NCBI GenBank assembly: GCA_019096065.1
Contig: JAGUCH010000001.1
Coordinates: 5,084,001-5,148,000 of the forward strand
Source of the DNA: Paracyclopina nana
Lineage: Eukaryota > Arthropoda > Copepoda > Cyclopoida > Cyclopettidae
Reading direction: 5' to 3'
Length of the DNA stretch: 64,000 bases
A program made the position numbers and the translations under genes. The notes under the pieces are model-generated. The model was not told the DNA's origin and did no database searches. It saw only the letters and a list, made by a program, of their open reading frames with translations. Positions 49,791 through 58,997 of this stretch are shown here, one piece after another (within the stretch, counting starts at the first letter, position 1; each line of letters opens with the position of its first letter).

Positions 49791-51894
49791 TCACGATTCC
49801 CCGTTGCCACTGTCTTCGGCGTCGTCATATTTCTCGTCTTTCTCCTCACTCTCACTCTCCTCCTCCTCCTCTTCTTCGTCTTCCATATCGTAGCAGTCGT
49901 CGTCGTAGAAGTCGTCCATTTCAATACTGTCTTGTGCTGGCCTCAGCGGCTTGGACTTCATGCAGTATTCCTCCATTGTCGTGGGGACCACCACATTGTC
50001 TTTTTCAGCCTCAATGCGAGAGGCTTGGACTTGTTTCCTGGAAAGCAAAAAACATCGTTATTTTGGCCAAGCTCCACTCGCACAGAGATGAAACCTAACC
50101 GTGGAAAGCAATCCTGCAAATGACGTGAAATTTGGAAGAGCACCTACGTACTCATCATGGCATGAATAATATCCAATAAGAAGAATGATGATGACGGTCT
50201 GACGTCAACTCAAATATGAAACGTTGCATTTTTTTTTGGTGGCAGCATAAAGCTTTATGCAAGATGATGATGAAGGATTTTAGGATAAGAGACGAGTTGA
50301 TGTGGTTGCCTACCTTATGATGTTCTCGTATTCTTTGTCTTTGCCCTTGGACTCTTTAAACCTTCTGTACATGACTGATGCGTCAACATTAGCTGGACTA
50401 TAAGTGTTGGGCTCATTTAGCAAACTGACCACGGATAATAGAATAGTTCTGGAAAAGTTAGAAGTTCGGGGTCAAAAAGAGTCGAGTAGAGCGTACTAAT
50501 TAAGACTTTTACCTAACATTTTGCGTTGGGTTCCATCTTTCACAAGGGAGCTCTCCACTATGGGGATCGTCGACAGGCGGATGCAAAATTGATATGCACA
50601 GATCGCCATTCTAAAATACAGTAAAAGAAAGTTAAGCTAAGTACATGAAGTACTATTTAATTGAAATACTTACCTCATACACATTGGGGTGCCACACTTT
50701 TGTGATGAACCTCACAGTAGGTGGCGAGTAAGGATAATCAGAAGGAAATTTCATGTTGGCCTGAAAAAGAAAATTTTTAGCTATAGAGGATTCCAGTTAA
50801 TGCTTCGCTTGGTAAGCGTCTATTTCCGACTTTCGTAGTCCTTATTAAATGAACTCCCACGTATAGTTAAGGAGTCAACGATAAGGATAAATAAGCAATG
50901 AAAGCGAAGAATGAGGACAACGAGAGAGCAATCTATTCCGCACTTATATGACCCAATAGGACAAGTCTGGAGCATGAAGCGATCTAAAAATATGAACCTT
51001 AAGACTCTCAGCAATATTGGGCAAATTTTAAAATATACGCACTAAGCTGCTTTTATCGGTATGGCAATCTGCAAAAATCGGCTCAACCTCAATCGAAGAA
51101 TTCATAAAATGTATATCAAGGGTTGATGACACCGCGCTCAGTGTAACGGTATGCTTTAGCGCGGTATGGAGGAACCTAGAGGGGATGTCGACTTAGTTCA
51201 AGGCCACTTTGCTGTTGCTGCTGCTGCTGTAGCAGCTAGCTAGCTAACTAGGAACCGTTCTTTTATTTCAACCGTTGCTCGGACAAAGAGCAATGCATTG
51301 CAGTGTGGGATCACAGACGTCGACGCGGAAGTTTTCGTCAATGATTCATGTTCATGAGGCCTAAAACGAAACCTGAAGTGCGACAAATACCGCGAATTTT
51401 ATTCTAGCATAGGAGCAAAGCAGGCCGAGCTGTGTGTCTATTATGTACCTGGAAAACAAGATGGCCCACAACAATAATAAGATTAACAACAAAGAAGCTT
51501 CAACTTTGACAAAGGAACAGCTTGCTAAATGAAGACGCATGATTCAGAGACGATGATCATATGAAAGGAAAATTGCAAGAAAATCAATAAGATTGAACAG
51601 CTGGCCCGCATTATGGAACGTAGCCTCACCTAAAGTAGGCTTTTCCGACGCTACTTGCTATAATTCAAAACTCTCAAAACAAAGGGGGTTTTCAAAAGTT
51701 TTTTAGGATACCTTAAAGTACCCGCCCTCGTAGAGTGTGTCGGGGGGTCCGAAAAGGGCCACCTCCCATTCGAAGAGATTTTCGTCATTGATGAGTCGAG
51801 ATCTGATGCCTTCCAAAGGCTCCTCTTGAAGGCTCTTCAGCTCCAAGGCCAAGGCTCGCACAGCGCTGCTCGTCGCAGCAGAATTAACAGCCAT
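49791..51894 (-). CDS. UBE2R2: UBE2R/CDC34-type ubiquitin-conjugating enzyme E2
   Basis: Exons 51894-51712, 50760-50674, 50610-50513, 50448-50314 and 50037-49791 give 249 aa. The UBC fold begins [20 protein letters not shown] and [20 protein letters not shown]. The catalytic cysteine lies in [16 protein letters not shown], followed by [20 protein letters not shown]. The acidic-loop insertion ([15 protein letters not shown]) typical of CDC34/UBE2R is present, as is the C-terminal acidic tail with [20 protein letters not shown] used to bind cullin-RING ligases. The start at 51894 (aaacATGGCT) has a good Kozak context. The first intron is about 950 bp; the rest are short. A CpG-rich block upstream probably holds the promoter. 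Confidence 0.95.
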
Positions 51895-52184
51895 GTTTAA
51901 AAAATTATGCAAATTGTCGTCGATTTTTTAGCCTCCTGCACTCGCGTTGCAACAACGCTCCTCAGTCACCAATCAAGGTATGGTCGTCGTTTTTGATGGC
52001 CGCCGGTCACCTTTGCATGGATAATTGGATGGAAATTCGCAGGCTCGAGTCAAACAGCGATTCACTCAAATTCAGCTGGTTTCGTTCTAGTTGCAAGTTC
52101 AGCCTGCTGCTGCTGCTGAGAGCTTTCCTGTTTTTGCTCAACTAAAATGATGATGGCAGCAGCTGTTTCATTCAAGTCATACCC

Positions 52185-52330
52185 GAAAGAGGGCGCGCGC
52201 GTCGACTTTTCAGTAGCACAGCGTTGAGAAGAAGCGAGCGCGATGAACGCCCGCGCGCAAAGTGGGATTGCGGGCGCGCGTATTCGTCCGCGCCCCGAAA
52301 CGAGCAAAGGCTGAAAGGCAACGCGTTCTA
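52185..52330 (-). promoter_or_regulatory. CpG-rich promoter candidate of the UBE2R gene
   Basis: A short block dense in CG dinucleotides (runs of GCGCGC near 52193-52202 and 52260-52282) in otherwise AT-rich DNA, 290-430 bp upstream of the UBE2R ATG. It also overlaps an 81-codon shadow ORF. Confidence 0.4.
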
Positions 52331-53340
52331 CACCTCTGAAGTTCTGCTTCTGCGTTTCTGATTTAACTTAAGGGATCGCCTGTGCATGCACTTAGTTATG
52401 GGTGTAACTTGGCTGCAAACCGTACCCCCACTATATTCTGAATACGATTTTACAGCTGGGATCATGACCATTCTCAAGTTTATCTTAGCCATTTCAGTAC
52501 CCAATTTTATTTGGTAGCTTTAAACCTCAAACTATGGTAGAGGCCACCGACTCTAAGTTATTTTCTATTTTATTAGAAAAGCACCCTTTTGCAAAAGATC
52601 GATGACTAGATGATTAAACACTTGCTATAGATCATCTTGAATTAGAGCTTTCATCATTAAGAACTAAAAAAAAGTTAAGCCCTTTTTTAAAAACAAGAGT
52701 GATAATTTTCAGAAAAAACTCAAAGAGAGAAAGCAACCTTACCTTAATATAAGTGCTATGCCTAGTGCTTTAATGTCAAATAAGATCATGTAATCTAGTA
52801 TGAGACCTTTTTATACAATTAAGCTTATCTAATTTTAAGAAAATTAATCTAACTTTGTAAAAAGGAACCTAGCGTCACAAATACAGAGCACTTCCCTTCA
52901 GGAGAGTACAGTGCTTGCTGAGTAGAAAGAGAGGAATTCTCATAGTTGAGTCTGCCTCAGCTAAATACTCCCCACAGAAAAAATGGCTGATTGTTTTGGT
53001 AGGGGAAAAGGGTAAGGGAAGACTCTCTCATGACTTTGACTCTAAATTCTCACATGGTTCACAATTGTGGATTACATTTGTAATAACAGAGTTAGTTATG
53101 CAGCTATCAGCTACTTTTTGTCATTATTCACTAATTTTGGCCAAAACTAGAGTTTCATCCCTCCCCCTATGAGGCTTTATTTAGTTGTATAGAGATGGGC
53201 TGAGCTTAAGCCGCCATTGAATATTGAATGACTCAATATTGGATGATCACACAGTGTATGAACTGTTGAGATGTAACAATGCTACTTGATCAGAGATACT
53301 TTCTTGATTCAGCTTGAGGCAATTTGCTCCTCTGTTTGAC
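52331..53340. other. AT-rich intergenic sequence
   Basis: No gene recognised. An 85-codon plus-strand ORF (52915-53172) has no signature. Confidence 0.4.
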
Positions 53341-53344
53341 AGAA

Positions 53345-53815
53345 AAAATGCCTTGTTCTCGTATGAGGATCAAACCCTGAACATCAAGATTCGGAGTCCG
53401 ACGCTCTATTGACTGATCTATCGATATAGTTAGAAGTATTGTTGTTAAAATTCATTTTTATTCTTCGACTAAGCTGAGCTAAGCTTAGTAGAAGAGTAGA
53501 GTCTCAATCAGAGATACCAGACATAACTTGATCTAACACATCTTTTAGCTCACAAAAGTGCCAAATTCAAAATCCACAATTTTTTTCATTGATTGATCAA
53601 CGCTTTAAGCTTATCTTGCACTACTGAGGACCTCTCAACCCTAGCCTTCAAAGTAATGGATCAGATGCTAGGTTAAGATTGCATTGCCTGGTCTGGTAAC
53701 TTCATTAACATTTGAAAATTACTTTCCATCATATAAAATCGTATATATATGTAAACAAATTATAAAACAGGCTTACAAAATATCTGAGCTCATTTTGTAA
53801 AGTAAAAATCTCGAA
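53345..53815. repeat. Non-autonomous repeat, copy 1 (degenerate tRNA-derived head on the minus strand, body, hairpin arm)
   Basis: This copy matches 53935-54400 over about 470 bp by eye, with the same order. First is a tRNA-like head (53353-53420, minus strand, B-box-like motif on the complement of ggatcaaaccc). Then a body with long identical runs (agagataccagacataactt at 53510 and 54110). Then the tail gtaacttcattaacatttga, followed by a TATA-rich stretch and one arm of a palindrome. The head is more decayed than in copy 2. Confidence 0.75.
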
Positions 53816-53831
53816 GTTTTACTTTATCGTG

Positions 53832-53867
53832 TGACACACTTTATAAAGTATTTTATAAGGTGTGTCA
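53832..53867. repeat. 36-nt perfect-looking hairpin in the tail of repeat copy 1
   Basis: tgacacactttataaa and tttataaggtgtgtca are inverted with one mismatch and a 4-nt loop. It sits where copy 2 has its longer palindrome. Confidence 0.65.
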
Positions 53868-53934
53868 CCCTCAGGAAAAGGGACCAGTATATTGTCCAAG
53901 TCCAAGAAGTAAATCCCATTGCAGAAAAAAGGAG

Positions 53935-54515
53935 AAAAAGTGCATCTTGTATGGGGATTGAACCCTGAACATCAAGTTTAAGAGTCTGTTGCTCTACTGA
54001 CTGAGCTACCGAGATAGTTAATAATAATCATGGTTAAAATTTCATTTCTATCAGTGACCTTTGTACTACTAAGGTGAGCTAAGCTTGGTAGAAGAGTACA
54101 GTCTCTATCAGAGATACCAGACATAACTTGATCTAACACATCTTTTAGCTCCAAAAAGTGCCAAATTCAAAATGCACAATTTTTCATTGATTGATTAATG
54201 CTTTCAGCTACTCTTGCACTACAAAGGGCCTCTCAACCTGGCCCTCAAAGAAATGGATCAGATTCTAGGTCGAGATGCCTGGTCTGGTAACTGCATTAAC
54301 ATTTGAAAATTACTTTCCATCATATAAAATCGTATATGTATGTAAACAAATTATAAAACAGGCTTACAAAATATCTGAGCTCATTTTACAAAGTAAAAAT
54401 CTCATAGCATCACTAGCTCCCTCAAGGTTGAGCCCGCAAAGTTGCCACTCGATTTTTACTTTACAAAATTTGCTCAGCTACTTTATTAGCTTGTTTTATA
54501 AATTATTATATAAAT
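53935..54515. repeat. Non-autonomous repeat, copy 2 (tRNA-Lys-like head, body, palindromic tail)
   Basis: Read on the minus strand, 54016-53950 resembles a tRNA-Lys gene: TAGCTCAGTCAGTAGAGCA (D arm, A box), GACTCTTAAAC around the anticodon and GGGTTCAATCCCC (B box). Acceptor and T stems no longer pair well, so it is a tRNA-derived SINE-like head rather than a working tRNA. The body and tail match copy 1. The tail at about 54350-54500 is an imperfect inverted repeat: tttacaaagtaaaaatc pairs with gatttttactttacaaa around a 50-nt loop, with further pairing outward. Confidence 0.75.
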
Positions 54516-54559
54516 AGATATTTATATGAAGGCTGTGACGTCATGATAGAGCAAGAAAA

Positions 54560-54790
54560 ATGGGCTACTATTTTTTATGCGCATGCTTTGGATGTCTCTT
54601 ATTAATGCCTTCTATTGGGATTCGGGTGCAAGCGGAATCCTTTTTATCAAACTTAAAAAAAACTTACGAAGCTTTAAGCCTATCCCCAACCAGAATTTTC
54701 ATTCAACAATATGCGATCAATTCGGCCTCAAAAAATGTGTTGGGACACAAAGCTTGCTGGAACAAAGAATCCGGTGGGACACAGAATTAG
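54560..54790 (+). CDS. Candidate 76-aa small secreted ORF with TATA and CRE-like upstream motifs (speculative)
   Basis: ATG in aaaaATGGGC, then a signal-like start (MGYYFLCACFGCLLLMPSIG and IRVQA) and a 51-residue polar remainder with one cysteine. TATATAAATA at 54507-54516 and TGACGTCA at 54536-54543 lie just upstream. It is embedded in repeat-rich DNA and overlaps another ORF in a second frame, so chance is a real possibility. Confidence 0.2.
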   Translation: MGYYFLCACFGCLLLMPSIGIRVQAESFLSNLKKTYEALSLSPTRIFIQQYAINSASKNVLGHKACWNKESGGTQN

Positions 54791-55184
54791 GTGAGACAAA
54801 GTCATGAAAAACTATGTAGTAAGACAAAATTGAAGGTGGGTTGGAAATGTCAAGTGAGTACTAGTGGGCCAAAAATTATTTTTGAATCCTACCAAACCCA
54901 AGCTAGCAAGCTCTAAACATATCAGCTCATAATTTGCTACTCACAATCCCTCGAATGACCCTCTTTTCATGCTTTTAATCTTTTTATATACTGTAATACG
55001 ATTTCCTCGTGTTATAATTCAGTTTACCGATCCGACTCAGCTCTTTTATATCACAGTTCTTTCTAAGCAATTTGGGGGAGATTAAATACTTAACAGCCCT
55101 GGAATCAAATTTGAGGGGTTTTAAGTTATTTAATGCCCCTCATATTCCATGGAAGTAATCCAAATTCCAAAGAAGTTGGAAAAA

Positions 55185-55262
55185 GAGAGGATCATCCTAG
55201 ATTTGAACCCCAGACAGTTGGAATAGGATTCCAATGCTCTAACCACTGAGCTATGGAAACAC
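55185..55262 (-). repeat. tRNA-derived pseudogene/SINE head, copy 3
   Basis: On the minus strand: TAGCTCAGTGGTTAGAGCA (A box), a perfect 5-bp anticodon stem TTGGA/TCCAA with a 7-nt loop, and GGGGTTCAAATC (B box). The 3' half of the T stem and the acceptor stem do not pair, so it is not a functional tRNA. Confidence 0.65.
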
Positions 55263-55337
55263 CACGAAAATTGCATGCTATGTATATGACTTTAACCATA
55301 ATTTAAGCCAGATATAGAAAAAAAGATGATTGGAATG

Positions 55338-55406
55338 ACTGGGGATTGAACCCTAGACGGCTGAATCAAGAGCCTAACACTCTAACCATTGTGCCATAGG
55401 AACACA
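55338..55406 (-). repeat. tRNA-derived pseudogene/SINE head, copy 4
   Basis: On the minus strand: TGGCACAATGGTTAGAGTG and GGGTTCAATCCCC, the A- and B-box layout, with a distorted anticodon arm. It lies upstream of the large palindrome in the same relative place as the head of copy 2. Confidence 0.6.
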
Positions 55407-55591
55407 TCTTAAAAAATGGATTTTAAAAGTCTATTTAATTGCTCCCAACCCACTGGATGCTAGCTAGTGAGAGCCAGTGATATTCACATAGCAACTAAAA
55501 ACCGAGCAGTATTTTCTAGGGCACGGGGCAGCCCGGTAACTTCATTAAAACACTCAAAAATCGTATTTCAGAATATAAAATTGTATATTTC

Positions 55592-55766
55592 GAGCTGGGG
55601 CACGTAAAATCGGGTCATTAAATAGCTGACCTCGGATTTTAAAATGGAAAAACACTCGTACAATTACAGCCCTCGCAAGCTCGGGCTAGTAAAGCTGTAC
55701 TCGAGTTTTCCCATTTTAAAATCCTCGCTCAGCTATTTAATGACCCGACTTTACGTGCCCCAGCTC
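55592..55766. repeat. 175-bp near-perfect palindrome (snap-back hairpin)
   Basis: gagctggggcacgtaaaatc at the left end is inverted at the right end (gactttacgtgccccagctc, one mismatch). The pairing continues inwards through gggtcattaaatagctga / tcagctatttaatgaccc and ggattttaaaatgg / ccattttaaaatcc, then imperfectly to gagggc/gggct. The loop is only about 10-20 nt. The flanking 55510-55590 (gcccggtaacttcattaaaa, then atataaaattgtata) resembles the tail of copies 1 and 2, so this is probably a third, diverged member of the same family. Confidence 0.85.
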
Positions 55767-57074
55767 AAAATAAATAACTATTAACACCTCATAATTTTAA
55801 ATATTCTTTTATAAGCAAAATTAAGGGGATGTTTTAAAAGACCTTTCACATGCCTAAAGGGTGCGGCAACAAATTTTAGCTTTATATCACGCCTCTAATT
55901 GAAATTTCAGCTTGAAATAATGCCAAGCCTCGGCTCTTGCTTGATCTCTTGATTTAGATAAGATATATTTTGAGCCATTTTAAACCAGTGCATCAAGGCC
56001 ATAAAGACCAATGAAGGCAAGATAATGACGGCATAAACGAGGCCCATTTCTTAAAAAAAATATCCAGCTTTAGAGGCCAAAACCAATTCTTAGGCTGTTC
56101 TTTTTCACTGAGTTGACTTTATATCGTACATTTTAAGTTCATCAATATAAAAATGGCCTTTACTTATAGCAACAGCCTCTGGTGTATCGATTTTTCGAAA
56201 AAAGACAGTTAAATCTCATTTTTGCTGCCGCACCCCCAAGTTATGTTGCCAATTTGGCCGTTGCCTTTTGGAACATTTACGCTTTTTTGGCTTTGGTGAA
56301 GTACGTATAGGTTGTATGAAAGCAAGTAAACAAAACTTCCTCAGGAGAGAGAAAATTTTCAACAAGTCTTATTCCACCACCTTTGAGAAGCATGTATTTG
56401 TGGGTGCTGGTACTATGATCAAAAAAGGGGTTCGTTTTTAAATCTACATGTTAAGGTCTAATAGCGTCTGTTTTATGATCTACTGGCGTCGTTTTAAAAT
56501 CTATGTTGTTACTTTTGGTAACAATTTTACCTAAGTACTTTGATCTACATTCCTGTGTATTGCTTGAATTAACTTGGGTTTAATCTAGCTTCAGCTGATT
56601 TTGAGCAAGCAAGCAGATATGCATTTTAAAAAGGCCTCTCAGTAAAGTCTCAAATATTTCTAAAAATTAAATGATAATAACTTTTGCTAATTGAGTGTCT
56701 TACAAACAAAAAGTAAGAAAATAGAATTAAGGTTGCTAAGACCCAATTCAATAATTTTCTTATGTAAGGGCAGACTAAACCAATGGAAGGTTTGAAGGTT
56801 GGCGCTTTTTTGTAAGGCTGCTTAAAATACGGCTGAAATAGTCGGTGTAGATGAACAGGGCATTAAAGCAGATCATAATAGATCATAACACAGACGGAAT
56901 CGATAGAAAGAAAAAGCTCATTTGTTTTTTGTCCCATATATAGCTGCAAATTTCATTTTTCTTATTCTAGCATTGACTTGATGAAAACGACGACAGAAAT
57001 CTATCACCCAGCACGAAAAAGTTGCTCGGTCAGTTTATCAGCAGAATCAACACGAATATTTAGCGATCGGCAAA
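55767..57074. other. AT-rich intergenic sequence before the nucleoside hydrolase
   Basis: No coding or structured element recognised; it should contain the hydrolase promoter and 5' UTR. Confidence 0.4.
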
Positions 57075-58255
57075 ATGGCAAGAAAAGTAGTGATCGATAC
57101 CGATCCTGGGGTCGATGATGCCATGGGCATCATGATGGCGTTGGAGGCACAAAGAAGAGGCCAATTGGAAATTGTGGCGTTCACGCTAGCCGAAGGCAAT
57201 TGTGGAATTGAGGACCAGATAAGAAACATGGGAGCCATCATGTCATTCTACCCGGAATACAAAGTATAACTATTATACCTCCCACTAAATAATGATGAGA
57301 AAAGTAACCTAGCCTCACTAGGATATTCCCATTTTTCGAGGGCCTAGCGAAGGCATGGTGAGAAAATACAAGTTCGAGGGCCCTCATTTTCACGGCTCGG
57401 ACGGCTTCAATGACATCGCCCACGGCCGGACCACTGACGGGATCAGCCTCGTCGAAGGGGAGTCGGCGGCCCTTGCTCTTGTGCGATTGAGCAAGCAGCA
57501 CGACGGTATCACTTTCGTACAATTTTCGCCACTGATGCATCGCGATGCTCACTTTTCAGGGGAGCTTTACGTCGTATGCTTCGCCCCGCTGACCAACGTG
57601 GCGTTGGCCATGAAAGTCGACGAGGGCTTCGCAGGGAGAATCAAACAGTTATACGTGATGGGTGGCAACGCCGAGGCCCGTGGCAACTGCGCGATCAGCG
57701 CTGAGTTCAACTTCCACGCTGACCCCGAGGCCGCCTTCGTGACGTTGAGGCACGCCAAGACTCCCATCGTGTTGGTCACTTGGGAACTTTGCGCCTTCTA
57801 CTTAACCATTCCGATAGTACGCAGACCTCTCTAAAAATTGATGGCCACTAATTCTCTCTCTCTTAGGCATGGAGGGAAGACGTGTTCGGGAGCATAGACG
57901 ATGACCGCGTGAGATTCCTCAACGCGCTGGAACGTCCCTGGTACGACGGCTTTCGCCGTTCCTCCTGGATCCCCTGCGATCAGCTCATCATGGCCGTCTT
58001 CTTGGACGACGCCTGCGTCACGGCCCGTCGCAGCTACTGGGTAAGCGAAGATGCGTCATTGCTCCTAAATGCGTCGCAAAAGCATCCATTCATTTGCAGG
58101 CCACCGTGGAGCTCTCGGGAGAAGTCACGCGCGGCCAAATGGTGATCGAGAAGCGAACCGCCCAAAGGGCAGCCACGCCCCCTGACAACGTGGATGTCAT
58201 CACCGAATTGGACAAGGATCGCGTTTGTGCCCTGTTCATGTCCACTTTCAGCTAG
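57075..58255 (+). CDS. Inosine/uridine-preferring nucleoside hydrolase
   Basis: Exons 57075-57263, 57322-57505, 57560-57816, 57867-58040 and 58100-58255 give 319 aa, the normal length. The protein opens MARKVVIDTDPGVDDAMGIM with the DTDPGxDDA calcium and ribose site. DIPIFRGPSEG and HGSDGFNDI follow, then the FAPLTNVALAM helix and LYVMGGNAEARGNCAISAEF with FNFHADPEAA, the N/F/N/D/E active-site segment. A late aspartate is expected near LDDACVT. It hydrolyses the N-glycosidic bond of ribonucleosides in salvage. Mammals lack it; several invertebrate lineages keep it. The start is the first ATG in frame. The stop TAG is followed five bases later by AATAAA. The insulin receptor begins less than 1 kb away on the same strand. 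Confidence 0.94.
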
Positions 58256-58259
58256 AGTC

Positions 58260-58265
58260 AATAAA
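58260..58265 (+). promoter_or_regulatory. AATAAA poly(A) signal 4 nt after the nucleoside hydrolase stop
   Basis: Stop TAG ends at 58255 and AATAAA starts at 58260, implying a 3' UTR of about 25 nt. Confidence 0.6.
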
Positions 58266-58289
58266 CGACATGCATGGAGCGTGAGACCC

Positions 58290-58880
58290 TCCTAGTGCGT
58301 TGCGACTCGAGAGCGTGCAGAGGTCGGGTCCTCATTCGCTGCGTATGTCACACAATTTCTCTGGAGACGCAAACTGCCAAGTGCAAAGTGCGAAGCAGCG
58401 ATGCTCGCTCCGTTCCTTCTTCGTTAGTCCTCCTCGTGCACGGCAGCATGGTCATCGTGCCGGCAAGACCCGGTCACACCAGGCGCTGACGCCGTCACGA
58501 CCCAAGCACACATTTTCTCGCCGTCACCGCTCTGCCAGGCCGATGCGGCGCATTTTCCAAAATGTGACGCCGCATCGCGAACGGAGTCGTAGAACCTTTG
58601 CTTTTTCCTCCGATTATCTGCTTTGCCTACATTAGTTGGCCGTAATCGTGCATTTCACTCCATCTGATTTGGCGATTTTTCCCGAAATTTTCGTCTGAGA
58701 CGTTCGTTTTTGTTCCTCTTTGTGACGTCACGCGACAGCTGACGCGATGATGACGGACGTTGGCGGATGGGCGACTGTTGACTCTCAGCCAACCAGCCCC
58801 GATCGCCGAGCGGCCGTTGAACGGAATTAACAACGACGTAGTTAGGGGAAAAAAACCAGAGCAGCCTTACTTACGAAGAC
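58290..58880 (+). promoter_or_regulatory. InR: CpG-rich insulin receptor promoter/5' UTR region with a CRE-like site
   Basis: Raised CpG density from about 58300 to 58850. A full palindromic TGACGTCA lies at 58723-58730, followed by further TGACG half-sites near 58740 and 58754. Exact transcription start not visible. Confidence 0.45.
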
Positions 58881-58997
58881 GTGCAGCTGAACTGCGACGA
58901 TATTTCATCCGTTTTTCCCGTCACGCAGACGTCTTGGAATGGGCCTCCGGAGGCCTCCGTAGCCCCGACGTCTTCCGCGACACCAGCATCAGTGACC

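Noticed and set aside
53950..54016. tRNA-Lys gene on the minus strand
   Set aside because: A and B boxes are recognisable, but the T stem and acceptor stem do not pair and the same sequence recurs inside a larger repeat. Treated as a SINE-like head.
55185..55262. tRNA gene with a perfect anticodon stem
   Set aside because: The T stem's 3' side and the acceptor stem are broken; read as a tRNA-derived repeat.
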